Assembly: GCA_963724665.1 (NCBI GenBank)
Contig: CAVRVH010000007.1
Span: 186,001-250,000 of the forward strand
DNA: 64,000 bases
Origin: DASUPK01 sp963724665
GTDB lineage: Bacteria > Actinomycetota > Thermoleophilia > Solirubrobacterales > 70-9
Direction of reading: 5' to 3'
Every line of letters begins with the position of its first letter. Position 1 is the stretch's first letter. Under the pieces are notes generated by a model. The model saw only the letters and a list, made by a program, of their open reading frames with translations. It did no database searches and was not told the origin of the DNA. Shown one piece after another: positions 43,852 through 52,357 of this stretch. A program made the translations under genes and the position numbers.

Positions 43852-43863
43852 CCTTTGACTTCG

Positions 43864-43923
43864 ATGACCCACCGGCTCGACAGCCTCGCGCTTCTCCTTC
43901 TCCTCCCCCTCCGGGGGGAATAG
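43864..43923 (+). CDS. Leucine-rich leader peptide (leuL-like)
   Basis: A 19-codon ORF upstream of leuA encodes MTHRLDSLALLLLLPLRGE. It contains eight Leu codons, five of them consecutive (ctt ctc ctt ctc ctc). It ends with TAG 68 nt before the leuA ATG. Such leaders sense the supply of Leu-tRNA through ribosome stalling. Position, orientation and composition all fit control of leuA. No ribosome site precedes it, but the start is close to the predicted 5' end. Confidence 0.75.
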   Translation: MTHRLDSLALLLLLPLRGE

Positions 43924-43987
43924 CGCTGGGCGGCGCGTCAGCCGCGAACTCAGGAACAGGTCATCGGAAGTCTTAGGAGAAGGAGGT
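43894..43987 (+). promoter_or_regulatory. Leader region able to sequester the leuA ribosome site
   Basis: CTCCTTCTCCT at 43894-43904, the Leu-codon run, is perfectly complementary to AGGAGAAGGAG at 43975-43985, which contains the leuA Shine-Dalgarno. One further G-U pair is possible. Local hairpins CCCCC/GGGGG (43905-43917) and GCGGC-GCGTCA-GCCGC (43930-43945) lie between. A ribosome stalled on the Leu codons would block the long-range pairing and free the site. There is no T-run terminator. Control at translation is thus more likely than transcription attenuation. Confidence 0.6.
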
Positions 43988-43991
43988 ACTT

Positions 43992-45599
43992 ATGAGTGAC
44001 GTTGAAGGCGTAACCGGTCCGGTCTCAGAGGAGAACCGGGTCCACATCTTCGATACGACGCTGCGCGACGGCGAGCAGTCCCCGGGCATCTCGCTGAACA
44101 CGCAGGAGAAGGTCGAGATCGCACAGCAGCTCGCCCGCCTCGGCGTGGACGTGATCGAGGCCGGCTTCCCGATCACCTCTCCCGGTGACTTCGAGGCGGT
44201 CGAGACGATCGCCCGCAGCGTCCATGGCCCGGTGATCTGCGGTCTCGCGCGCACCCACAAGGCGGACATCGATGCCGCCTGGAACGCGATCAAGGACTCC
44301 GACCGCCCGCGGATCCACACCTTCATCTCCACCTCGGACATCCACATCGAGCACCAGCTGCAGACCACGCGCGAGGACGTGAAGGGCCAGGCGAAGGCCG
44401 CAGTCACGCTGGCCAAGTCCTACTGCGAGGACGTCGAGTTCTCCCCGATGGACGCCACCCGCGCCGACATCGAGTTCACCGCCGAGGTTTGCGCGATCGC
44501 CGTTGCGGAGGGCGCGAACGTGATCAACGTCCCGGACACGGTCGGCTATACGACCCCCGAGGAGTACGCCGCGTACTTCCGCAGGCTCTACGAGCTGGTT
44601 CCCGGGCTCGATGGAGTGGAGGTCTCGGTCCACTGCCACGACGACCTTGGCCTGGCCGTCGCCAACTCCTATGCGGGCGTCGTCGCCGGCGCGCGCCAGG
44701 TCGAGTGCGCGGTCAATGGAATCGGCGAACGGGCCGGCAACTGCTCGCTCGAGGAGATCGTGATGCTGCTCCGGACCCGGCGCGACGTCCACGGACTGGA
44801 CACGGGCATCGACGCCCGCGAGCTGGCACGGACCAGCCGCCTGGTCTCGCGCCTGACCGGCTACTCCGTGCCGCCGAACAAGGCGGTGGTGGGGCGGAAC
44901 GCGTTCGCTCACGAGTCGGGCATCCACCAGGACGGCGTCCTCAAGGAGCGCTCGACCTACGAGATCATGGACGCGACCGAGGTCGGGCTCGAGTCCAACT
45001 CGATCGTGCTGGGCAAGCACTCCGGCCGCCACGCGCTCCAGGACGCCCTGCAGCAGCTCGGCTTCAAGGTCGAGGGCGGCGCGCTCAACCAGGCGTTCAA
45101 GCGCTTCAAGGAGATCGCGGACAAGAAGAAGTCGGTCACCGCGCTGGACCTCGAGGCGATCGTCTCCGACGAGATGCGCGAGCGCGCGGAGGCCTACAAC
45201 CTCGGCTGGTTCGAGGTCGAGGCCGGCTCGGAGAAGCCGCCGAACGCGCGAGTGAACGTCATCCTGCCGAACGGCGAGGAGTCGATTGCGGAAGCCTCCG
45301 GCGACGGCCCCGTCGACGCCATCTTCGGCGCGATCCGAGAGGCAACGGGCACCGACGCCGAGCTACAGCGCTACGAGGTGGAGGCCGTCACCGGCGGCAC
45401 CGATGCGCTTGGCGAGGTGAGCGTCTCCGTCCGCGCCAACGGCCGGCTCGCCAGCGGTCAGGGCGTGGCGACGGACATCCTCGAGGCGTCGGCGCGTGCA
45501 TTCGTCAGAGCGATCTCCAACGCCCTGGAGGGGGTGGCGATCCGCGAGGCGGAGGACGCGACGGCCGAAGCCGCGGTGGAGCGCACACCCGGCCCGTAA
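43992..45599 (+). CDS. leuA: 2-Isopropylmalate synthase
   Basis: LeuA condenses 2-oxoisovalerate and acetyl-CoA, the committed leucine step. IFDTTLRDGEQSPGISLNTQ at residue about 18 is the metal and acetyl-CoA site. VEVSVHCHDDLGLAVANSYA gives the metal His pair, and GIGERAGNCSLEEIVM follows. The C-terminal leucine-binding regulatory domain spans about 390-520 (NVILPNGEESIAEASGDGPV). 535 residues, normal for the short LeuA class. ATG at 43992 has the very strong site AAGGAGGT, unlike its neighbours, which fits control by hiding that site. Confidence 0.96.
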   Translation: MSDVEGVTGPVSEENRVHIFDTTLRDGEQSPGISLNTQEKVEIAQQLARLGVDVIEAGFPITSPGDFEAVETIARSVHGPVICGLARTHKADIDAAWNAIKDSDRPRIHTFISTSDIHIEHQLQTTREDVKGQAKAAVTLAKSYCEDVEFSPMDATRADIEFTAEVCAIAVAEGANVINVPDTVGYTTPEEYAAYFRRLYELVPGLDGVEVSVHCHDDLGLAVANSYAGVVAGARQVECAVNGIGERAGNCSLEEIVMLLRTRRDVHGLDTGIDARELARTSRLVSRLTGYSVPPNKAVVGRNAFAHESGIHQDGVLKERSTYEIMDATEVGLESNSIVLGKHSGRHALQDALQQLGFKVEGGALNQAFKRFKEIADKKKSVTALDLEAIVSDEMRERAEAYNLGWFEVEAGSEKPPNARVNVILPNGEESIAEASGDGPVDAIFGAIREATGTDAELQRYEVEAVTGGTDALGEVSVSVRANGRLASGQGVATDILEASARAFVRAISNALEGVAIREAEDATAEAAVERTPGP

Positions 45600-45604
45600 C
45601 CGCA

Positions 45605-45610
45605 TAGGGT
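45605..45610 (+). promoter_or_regulatory. -10 box deciding the start of the nitroreductase-like gene
   Basis: TAGGGT ends exactly 7 nt before the GTG at 45618. The upstream in-frame GTG at 45609 lies on the box itself, so 45618 is favoured. Confidence 0.4.
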
Positions 45611-45617
45611 GGCGGCC

Positions 45618-46076
45618 GTGAAGCTGCAGCTGCCCGAGGCGCCCGCGTCCAGCTCCCGGCTCTGGTGGTTCTGGGAGCGGTTCACCGACTTCCACACCGT
45701 CGCCTACAAGGCGAGCGGCGGGCGGATCGGCGGCAAGGCCTACGGCGTGCCCGTCGTGCTGATCGAATCGGTCGGGCGGAAGTCGGGAAAGCACCGCACG
45801 CATCCGTTGCTCTGCCTGCCGGACGGCGACAACCTCGTCCTGATCGCCTCCAAGGGCGGGACCGACCGCCATCCCGCCTGGTACCACAACCTGAAGGCGA
45901 GCCCCGAGACCACGGCGTGGTGGAAAGGGGAGAAGCGCCGCGTCCGGGCACGTGAGGCGGAGGGGGAGGAGCGCGAGCGTCTCTGGCGGATGATGGCCGA
46001 CGCCTATCCGGACTACGACAACTACCAGCGCCGGACGGACCGTCAGATCCCGGTGGTGGTACTCGAGCCGGCCTAG
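45618..46076 (+). CDS. Deazaflavin-dependent nitroreductase-family protein
   Basis: The 152-residue product has the split beta-barrel of the F420-dependent Ddn/Rv3547 family. After a short N-terminal helix (SRLWWFWERFTDFHTVAYK) come GKAYGVPVVLIESVGRKSGK, HRTHPLLCLPDGDNLVLIAS and PAWYHNLKASPETTAWW, all typical. Members reduce quinones or nitro groups with F420H2. F420 genes are not in this window, so cofactor use is inference. It follows leuA but probably has its own leaderless promoter. Confidence 0.8.
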   Translation: MKLQLPEAPASSSRLWWFWERFTDFHTVAYKASGGRIGGKAYGVPVVLIESVGRKSGKHRTHPLLCLPDGDNLVLIASKGGTDRHPAWYHNLKASPETTAWWKGEKRRVRAREAEGEERERLWRMMADAYPDYDNYQRRTDRQIPVVVLEPA

Positions 46077-46080
46077 CCCC

Positions 46081-46614
46081 TCACCGCTTGACCACCCAGG
46101 TCCGCCCGGCTGCGGGTCGACCCTCGGGTGAGAACCGAACCGCCACGGGCTTCGTGCCCTTGGGGAGGTCGAAGGCGATGCAGCCACTGCGCGATTCCCC
46201 GGGCTGGACCTCCTTCAGGAAGTCGATCTCGGTGGTGGCGCAGGGTCCGCTGGATGCGAACGCCGGCTCAGCGAACGAACCGCCGGAGCTGCGCAGCCTG
46301 ACGTCGCTCTCGGAGGAGCTGTCGTAAACGCCATGACCCACGTTCCGCAAGGTCAGGTCGACTCCCGCCGCCCGGTCGCCGGGGGCCAGCGTGGCACCCG
46401 ACCCGCGCAGGGGAAAGATGACCCGGCGGGGCGTGACCACGATCGTCGTCGCCCCCGCGCGCATGCGCAGCGGCGTGCCGACCGAGGGCGGAGCCGGAGC
46501 GGCCTCCGCCGCGGTGCTCGGCTGGCTCGCTCCCGATCCCCCGCAGGAGGAGGCAGGGAGGCACAGCGCCACCAGTCCGACGGCGAGGAGTCCTGACCTG
46601 GCCGAACCCGCCAC
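46081..46614 (-). CDS. Lipoprotein with DUF4352-like domain
   Basis: The 177-residue product has a signal peptide with lipobox LPASSC, an Ala/Pro linker (about 27-45), and a beta-sandwich: VDLTLRNVGHGVYDSSSESD and VQPGESRSGCIAFDLPKGTK are the DUF4352 pattern, the surface immunoprotective/adhesion-like fold. Two Cys in the domain (GPCATTE, SGCIAF) could pair. It lies 3' of an MMPL transporter gene on the same strand, 24 bases later, and may be its partner lipoprotein. Confidence 0.75.
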   Translation of the reverse strand: MAGSARSGLLAVGLVALCLPASSCGGSGASQPSTAAEAAPAPPSVGTPLRMRAGATTIVVTPRRVIFPLRGSGATLAPGDRAAGVDLTLRNVGHGVYDSSSESDVRLRSSGGSFAEPAFASSGPCATTEIDFLKEVQPGESRSGCIAFDLPKGTKPVAVRFSPEGRPAAGRTWVVKR

Positions 46615-46638
46615 GCGGGGAAGGTACCGACGTGACGG

Positions 46639-48909
46639 TCAGCTCGACGCCGGCGCGGTGCTCTCGTCGCCGCGGGGTCCCGGTGGAAGCGACGGGGCGC
46701 CCACCGGACCAACGTGTGGGATCCATTCGAGCCAGCGGGGCAGGTACCAGTTCCAGTCGCCCAGCAACGTCATCGAGGCGGGCAGCAACACGGCGCGCAC
46801 CAGGGTTGCGTCGATCAGCACGGCGACCCCGAGGCCGACGCCCAGCTCCTTGAAGAAGACCAGCGACAGCGTGGCGAACACGGCGAACACCCCGATCATC
46901 ACGGCAGCGGCGCTGGTCACCACGCCGGCCGTGGTCTTGATCCCGTGCGAGACGGCCTCGTCCGTTGACATGCCGCGGTCGTAGGACTCGCGGATACGGG
47001 TGAGGATGAACACGTGGTAGTCCATCGAGAGCCCGAACAGGACCACGAAGAGGAACAACGGCATCCACGAGATGATCGCGCCGGTCGAGTGGAATCCCAG
47101 GAACGACTGGAGATGGCCGTCCTGGAAGATCCAGACGATCACCCCATAGGCCGCCCCTACCGAGAGCAGGTTGAGGATGATCGCCTTGATCGGGATGACG
47201 ATCGAGCGGAAGGTGAAGAGCAGGAGGAGGAACGCAGCCGTCAGCACAAAGGCGAAGACCACCGGCAGATGTGACTTGGTCGCATCGTTGAAGTCCCTGG
47301 ACGCCGCGGTGAAGCCGGTCACGTCGGCCGAAACCCCCGGCACTGCCCCGATCGTCGACGGAACGATCTCGTCGCGGAGCTGGTCGAGCGCAGCGTTCGA
47401 TTGCGAGTCGGTTCCGTCGCCCACGATCGGGATGTTCACCTGAATCACGCTGCGGTCGGGGAAGGTGTCGAGCGTGATCGGTGGCTTGAACAGCGAGCTG
47501 GCCTTTGCCTTGGCGACCAGGCCCGCGATGCCGCGACGGACCTGCGGCGTAGGCCCATTGTCGGAGCTAACCACGACCACCGCGGGAATCCCGCCTCCCG
47601 GGAAGGCTGCCTGGATCCGGTTGTAGGTCTGAATCGAGGCGACATCCTGAGGAAGCGACTCGACGCTTTCGTTTGCGGTGTGCAGCCGGAACGCCGGCAG
47701 CGCGAGGAAGATCAGCAGGCCCGCTGCGAGGAGAAGCGCGATGAGCGGATGCCGCAGGACCGGGTTCAGGATCTTCCCCCAGAAGCGGCTCTCGCCGGCG
47801 TTCCAGGGCTGGTTCTTCAGGATCGGGACGCCGCCCTTCTCCACCCGGTCTCCGAGCCACGACAGGATCGCGGGCAGCACGGTCAGCGAGCCGACCAGCG
47901 CCACCGCAACGACGAGGATGGTGCCGGTGGCGAACGACTGGAACGTCGGCGTTCCCGCCAGGTACATCCCGGCCATGGCGATCATCACGGTGAAACCCGA
48001 GACCAGCACCGCACGGCCCGACGTCGCCGCGGCGGCCGCCAGAGACGCCTCCTCACTCCGTCCGGCCTCGCGCTCCTCGCGCTCGCGCCGCAGGTAGAAC
48101 ATCGAGTAGTCGACGCCGACAGCGAGGCCGATGAGCAGGATGACCTCGTTGATGGAGTTGTCGACTCCGCCGATGACGTGGCTCAGCGGGCCCATGATGC
48201 CGATCGTCGCGATGACGGCCGTCAACGCGAGCAGCAGCGGTACTCCGGCGGCGACGAGCGCGCCGAATGCGAGCAGCAGGATGACCAGGGTGATCGGGAG
48301 GGAGGTGGTGAGGGCCTTGCCGAAGTCGTCCTGGACGACCTTGTTGATCTGCTGCTGGGTGCTGGCGTCGCCAAACTCGCCCAGGGTGAAGCCGGGGTGC
48401 GCCTGTTCGACGTCGGCGACGGCCTGAACCGCCGGCTTGACGCGATCCATCACCTCGCTGTCATTGCCCGCGATCTGGAAGCGGAGCAGCGCCGAGTGCC
48501 CATCGGCAGAGACCTGATTCGCATTCGCGGGGGACAGCGGGCTCTCGAAGTTCTGAGTGTGGGGGAGCGCCGTGAGCTTGCGCTGCACATCTACGGCGAC
48601 CGCGCGGAAGGCCGGGTCGTTGGCGGTGGACCCGGTGCTTTGGATCAGCACCATCTCCGAGGCGTGCTCCGGAGCCGCGTCGGCAATGGTCTGATCCGCT
48701 CGTCCGGATTCGCCGACGCCGGTCTGGGTGTGCTCGAGTGTCTTGGTTCCGGTCGCGCCGCCGATCATGAAGGCGATGACGACGAAGGCGAGCCACCCCC
48801 AGATGGCGGTCTTGCGATGTTGCGCGCTCCAGACCCCCGCGCGCGAAGCCAACCCGCGAGGGCTCGTGCCACTGCTGATGTCTCGTTCAGGGGGACGAGA
48901 CGCCGACAT
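46639..48909 (-). CDS. MMPL family transporter (RND-type)
   Basis: A 756-residue membrane exporter of the MmpL/HAE2 type. The first helix is WGWLAFVVIAFMIGGATG. Large extracellular domains lie at about 50-190 and 395-540. Helices 2-6 (ITLVILLLAFGALVAAGVPL to VGSLTVLPAILSWLGD) and 8-12 (VFAFVLTAAFLLLLFTF to LDLV-like ends) each contain proton-relay motifs: GLAVGVDYSMFYLRRERE and FGLSMDYHVFILTRIRESYD with the essential Asp-Tyr. The cargo may be a lipid or drug. ATG at 48909 has GGAGG upstream. Divergent from an XRE-cupin regulator, which may control it. Confidence 0.92.
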   Translation of the reverse strand: MSASRPPERDISSGTSPRGLASRAGVWSAQHRKTAIWGWLAFVVIAFMIGGATGTKTLEHTQTGVGESGRADQTIADAAPEHASEMVLIQSTGSTANDPAFRAVAVDVQRKLTALPHTQNFESPLSPANANQVSADGHSALLRFQIAGNDSEVMDRVKPAVQAVADVEQAHPGFTLGEFGDASTQQQINKVVQDDFGKALTTSLPITLVILLLAFGALVAAGVPLLLALTAVIATIGIMGPLSHVIGGVDNSINEVILLIGLAVGVDYSMFYLRREREEREAGRSEEASLAAAAATSGRAVLVSGFTVMIAMAGMYLAGTPTFQSFATGTILVVAVALVGSLTVLPAILSWLGDRVEKGGVPILKNQPWNAGESRFWGKILNPVLRHPLIALLLAAGLLIFLALPAFRLHTANESVESLPQDVASIQTYNRIQAAFPGGGIPAVVVVSSDNGPTPQVRRGIAGLVAKAKASSLFKPPITLDTFPDRSVIQVNIPIVGDGTDSQSNAALDQLRDEIVPSTIGAVPGVSADVTGFTAASRDFNDATKSHLPVVFAFVLTAAFLLLLFTFRSIVIPIKAIILNLLSVGAAYGVIVWIFQDGHLQSFLGFHSTGAIISWMPLFLFVVLFGLSMDYHVFILTRIRESYDRGMSTDEAVSHGIKTTAGVVTSAAAVMIGVFAVFATLSLVFFKELGVGLGVAVLIDATLVRAVLLPASMTLLGDWNWYLPRWLEWIPHVGPVGAPSLPPGPRGDESTAPASS

Positions 48910-48960
48910 CCAACAACCTCCAATGTCTCGGACGGCATCTCGACACTAGCGCCAGTGCCG

Positions 48961-48987
48961 CATACGATCGTATGTGATAGCGTACGC
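48961..48987. promoter_or_regulatory. Palindromic operator candidate between MMPL and XRE-cupin genes
   Basis: CATACGATCGTATG (48961-48974) is a perfect 14-bp palindrome. GCGTACGC (48980-48987) is a second, shorter palindrome, overlapping the -10 box TAGCGT of the regulator. The pair lies in the 84-bp divergent gap and is a likely operator for the adjacent regulator. Confidence 0.5.
48978..48983 (+). promoter_or_regulatory. -10 box of the XRE-cupin regulator
   Basis: TAGCGT is 10 nt before the ATG at 48994. Confidence 0.35.
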
Positions 48988-48993
48988 CAGCAG

Positions 48994-49596
48994 ATGGCGG
49001 ATTCGGCTCAACTCACCGGCAGCGCGGTTGCGCGGGAAGGATCCGTGGGCGCCCGTGTCAAGAGCCTGCGCGAGGCCATGGACCTCTCCTTGAGGGACCT
49101 GTCGGAGCGCAGCGGCGTGAGCGCCCCGATGCTGTCCCAGGTCGAGCGGGGCGACACCAGCCCGACGCTGTCCGTCGCCCAGAAGATCGCCGCCGGCCTC
49201 GACCTGACGCTGTCCCAGCTGCTCCGCCTGGACGAGGATCGCCACGTGGTCGTGGTCCGCTCCGGCGACAGACGGACGCGCCGTCGCCGCGGGCACAAGG
49301 TGGAGGAGCTCACGCCGCCGTTGCCCGGCCAGCGCTCCGACGTCTCGGAGCACACGCTGGCGCCGGGCGCGGCCACCGGGGCTTTGGACGATCCCCCGAT
49401 GCACGAGCCCGGCAGCCGCGAGACGGCCGTGGTGTTGGACGGCAGCGTGGAGCTCTTCATCGACGGCCAGCGGCACGAGCTGACCGAGGGAGACAGCGTC
49501 ACCTTCGACGCCGATCTGCCGCACCATTTCGAGAACAATTCCTCGTCCGAGGCCCGGATGATCGCGGTGGTCGCGGCCGGGCTGAGGCGAGGTTAG
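48994..49596 (+). CDS. XRE-family regulator with C-terminal cupin domain
   Basis: The 200-residue product has an N-terminal helix-turn-helix (about residues 17-70: VKSLREAMDLSLRDLSERSG, VSAPMLSQVERGDTSPTLSV). A cupin domain follows (about 110-197: ETAVVLDGSVELFIDGQRHE, SVTFDADLPHHFENNSSSEA). In such proteins the cupin binds a small effector. The ATG at 48994 is favoured; a GTG at 48955 is an alternative that would put the palindrome in the coding region. It is 8 bases upstream of leuC on the same strand, so it may be co-transcribed with leuCD. It is also divergent from the MMPL gene. Confidence 0.85.
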   Translation: MADSAQLTGSAVAREGSVGARVKSLREAMDLSLRDLSERSGVSAPMLSQVERGDTSPTLSVAQKIAAGLDLTLSQLLRLDEDRHVVVVRSGDRRTRRRRGHKVEELTPPLPGQRSDVSEHTLAPGAATGALDDPPMHEPGSRETAVVLDGSVELFIDGQRHELTEGDSVTFDADLPHHFENNSSSEARMIAVVAAGLRRG

Positions 49597-49604
49597 GAGG
49601 ACCG

Positions 49605-50990
49605 ATGGCCAAGAACCTGTTCGAGAAGATCTGGGAGGCCCACGAGGTCGACGACGACCTGATCTACATCGATCTCCACCTCGTCCACGAGGTCACCTCA
49701 GCACAGGCGTTCGACGGGCTTCGCCTCGCGGAGCGGCCGGTCCGCCGGCCCGACAAGACGCTGGCCACGGCGGACCACAACGTCCCGACGGACGGCACAC
49801 CCACCGCCCGACTGATTGCTGACGAGCTCTCGCGCAAGCAGGTCGAGGCGCTGGAGAGCAACTGCGAGGAGTTCGGCATCCCGCTGTACTCGCTGGGTTC
49901 GGAGCGACGCGGGATCGTTCACGTGATCGGTCCGGAGCTGGGTGTGACACAGCCGGGCATGACCATCGTCTGCGGTGACTCCCACACCTCAACGCACGGG
50001 GCCTTCGGCGCGCTGGCATTCGGCATCGGCACCTCCGAGGTCGAGCACGTTCTGGCGACCCAGTGCCTGGTCCAGCGCCGGCCCAAGTCGATGCGGATCA
50101 ACTACTCCGGCGAGCTGGGCTTCGGCGTCAACGCCAAGGACCTGATCCTCGCGACGATCGGCCGGCTCGGAGTCGGCGGCATGCAGGGATACGCCGTCGA
50201 GTACGCGGGGCCGGCGATCGAAGCCCTCTCGATGGAGAACCGGATGACGATCTGCAACATGACGATCGAGGGTGGCGGCCGCGCCGGGATGGTCGCGCCC
50301 GATGAGACGACCTTCGAGTACGTCAGGGGCCGTCCGGGCGCCCCCGAGGACATCGAGGCGGCGGTGGAGGGCTGGCGTCAGCTGCCCACCGACGACGGGG
50401 CGAGCTTCGACAGCGAGATCGAGGTGGACGCGTCGGCGATCTCGCCGATGGTCACCTGGGGGACGACCCCGGGGATGGTCGTCCAGGTGACCGACCAGGT
50501 GCCGGATCCGACCGCGATGGACTCCCCGGCCGACCGTGAGCACGCCGAGCGCGCGCTGGCCTACATGGACCTCCAGCCCGGGACGCCGATGACCGACATC
50601 CCCCTGGACCGCGTCTTCATCGGCTCCTGCACCAACTCGCGGATCTCCGACCTGCGGGAGGCGGCCGGCCTTCTGGATGGGCGCAAGATCGCGTCGAGCC
50701 TGCACGGCATGGTCGTGCCGGGCTCCCAGCAGGTCAAGGCGCAGGCCGAGGAGGAGGGGCTCCACGAGGTGTTCAAGTCGGCCGGCTTCGAGTGGCGCGA
50801 GTCAGGGTGCTCGGCTTGCCTCGGCATGAACCCCGACATCCTGCAGCCGGGCGAGCGCTGCGCCTCGACCTCGAACCGCAACTTCGAGGGCCGCCAGGGC
50901 GCCGGTGGGCGGACTCACCTGGTCAGCCCGAAGATGGCCGCCGCCGCCGCGGTGGAGGGCAAGTTCGTCGACATCAGGGAGTGGAGCTGA
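49605..50990 (+). CDS. leuC: 3-Isopropylmalate dehydratase large subunit
   Basis: LeuC, with LeuD, isomerises 2- to 3-isopropylmalate using a [4Fe-4S] cluster. The cysteine ligands are in VFIGSCTNSRISDLREA near residue 340 and SGCSACLGMNPD near 400. GDSHTSTHGAFGALAFGIGT and ASTSNRNFEGRQGAGGRTHL are family motifs. 461 residues. The ATG at 49605 has AGGAGG upstream. leuD starts three bases after its stop. Confidence 0.96.
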   Translation: MAKNLFEKIWEAHEVDDDLIYIDLHLVHEVTSAQAFDGLRLAERPVRRPDKTLATADHNVPTDGTPTARLIADELSRKQVEALESNCEEFGIPLYSLGSERRGIVHVIGPELGVTQPGMTIVCGDSHTSTHGAFGALAFGIGTSEVEHVLATQCLVQRRPKSMRINYSGELGFGVNAKDLILATIGRLGVGGMQGYAVEYAGPAIEALSMENRMTICNMTIEGGGRAGMVAPDETTFEYVRGRPGAPEDIEAAVEGWRQLPTDDGASFDSEIEVDASAISPMVTWGTTPGMVVQVTDQVPDPTAMDSPADREHAERALAYMDLQPGTPMTDIPLDRVFIGSCTNSRISDLREAAGLLDGRKIASSLHGMVVPGSQQVKAQAEEEGLHEVFKSAGFEWRESGCSACLGMNPDILQPGERCASTSNRNFEGRQGAGGRTHLVSPKMAAAAAVEGKFVDIREWS

Positions 50991-50992
50991 GC

Positions 50993-51556
50993 ATGGACCC
51001 GATCGGCATCATCGAGGGCCGGGTGGCGGTGCTGGATCGTTCCGACGTCGACACCGACCAGATCATCCCCAAGCAGTTCCTGAAGCGGATCGAGCGAACC
51101 GGCTTCGGCGAGTTTCTCTTCTACGACTGGTTCCGCTCCGGCGAGATCGAGCTCGAGGCTCATCCGATCCTGGTGACGGGCCGGAACTTCGGCTCGGGCT
51201 CCTCGCGCGAGCACGCGGTCTGGGCGCTCAAGGACTACGGCTACGACGCCGTGATCGCCCCGTCGTTCTCGGACATCTTCTATTCGAACTGCACGAAGAA
51301 CGGGCTGCTGCCGGTCGTCCTGGATGAGGAGCACTGCCGCGCGGTGGCGGGCGCGGGCGAGGCCCGGATCGACCTGGATGACCAGACCGTCAACTGCGCG
51401 GCAGGCGTCTTCAACTTCGAGATCGACGAGGACATCAAGCACCGGCTCATGAACGGCCTCGACGACGTCGCGATGACCCTCGAGCGCGGCGAGAAGATCG
51501 ACCAGTTCGAAAAGGCCGGCAGAGCCGAAGCCGGCCCGGTGACGACCTCGCTGTGA
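50993..51556 (+). CDS. leuD: 3-Isopropylmalate dehydratase small subunit
   Basis: LeuD supplies the swivelling domain of the isomerase. The 187-residue product has VLDRSDVDTDQIIPKQFLKR, then the signature RNFGSGSSREHAVWALKDYG, and SNCTKNGLLPVVLDEE. Length is normal. It starts at ATG 50993. The methyltransferase gene starts inside its stop region (51553 versus stop at 51556), so leuC, leuD, the methyltransferase and leuB are one overlapping unit. Confidence 0.95.
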   Translation: MDPIGIIEGRVAVLDRSDVDTDQIIPKQFLKRIERTGFGEFLFYDWFRSGEIELEAHPILVTGRNFGSGSSREHAVWALKDYGYDAVIAPSFSDIFYSNCTKNGLLPVVLDEEHCRAVAGAGEARIDLDDQTVNCAAGVFNFEIDEDIKHRLMNGLDDVAMTLERGEKIDQFEKAGRAEAGPVTTSL

Positions 51557-52357
51557 ACGCCCCTTCGATGAACAGCGGTCCCCGCGAGTGGGACGCCCAG
51601 ACCTACGATCAGATCTCCGAGCCCCAGTACCAGTGGGGCCTCGAGGTGCTGGATCGACTCGACCCCCAGCCGGATGAGTCGATCATCGACGCCGGCTGCG
51701 GCTCCGGCCGCGTCACCGAGAAGCTCCTGGAACGACTCCCTGACGGGCGCGTGGTCGGCGTGGACGGCTCCGCCGAGATGATCAAGGTCGCCGGGGAGAA
51801 GTTCGCGGGCGACGACCGGGTGACGCTGATCGTCTCCGACCTGCTCGACCTGACCCCCGAGCTGCTCGGGCAGAATGGAGCGCCAGCGGACGTGGACGCC
51901 CTCTTCTCCACGGCCACCTTCCACTGGATCACCGACCACGACAAGCTCTTCTCGCGGATCCATTCGGTCCTGCGGCCAGGTGGAAGGCTGGTTGCGCAGT
52001 GCGGGGGAGAGGGGAACGTCGCGGAGCACGCGCGCGCGATCGCGTCCGTCGCAACCCAGCCCCAGTACATCGACCACTTCGAGGGCATGACGATGATGTG
52101 GAACTTCGCGAACCCGGCGGAGACCGAGGAGAGGCTGCGCAACGCCGGCTTCGAGGACATCTCCTGCTGGCTGGAGGACAAGCCGGTCCAGCCAGAGAAT
52201 CCGTATGACTTCACCACCACCGTCACGATGGGTCCCGCATCTGACCCGCCTGCCCGAGGAGAAGCGGCGCGCCTTCGCCGAGGCGGTTCTCGAGCTTTCG
52301 CCCGATCCGCTGGTCCTGAACTACGTCCGCCTCAACATCGACGCGCGCCGTGCCTAG
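51553..52357 (+). CDS. Class I SAM methyltransferase (trans-aconitate methyltransferase-like), frameshifted
   Basis: About 267 residues after correction. It begins EWDAQTYDQISEPQYQWGLE, and IIDAGCGSGRVTEKLLERLP with VVGVDGSAEMIKVA form the SAM site. ATFHWITDHDKLFSRIHSVL is typical of Tam. An extra C in a CCC run near 52233-52235 breaks the frame; the correct frame reads PHLTRLPEEKRRAFAEAVLE and ends LNIDARRA with TAG at 52355-52357, overlapping the leuB GTG. It sits between leuD and leuB with overlapping codons at both ends. A role on isopropylmaleate or another aconitate-like acid is inference. A general methyltransferase is the alternative. Confidence 0.75.

Noticed and set aside
47401..49596. 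A 731-residue plus-strand ORF covering the MMPL gene
   Set aside because: It is antisense to a clear MMPL transporter. Only its last 200 codons (the XRE-cupin gene) are real.
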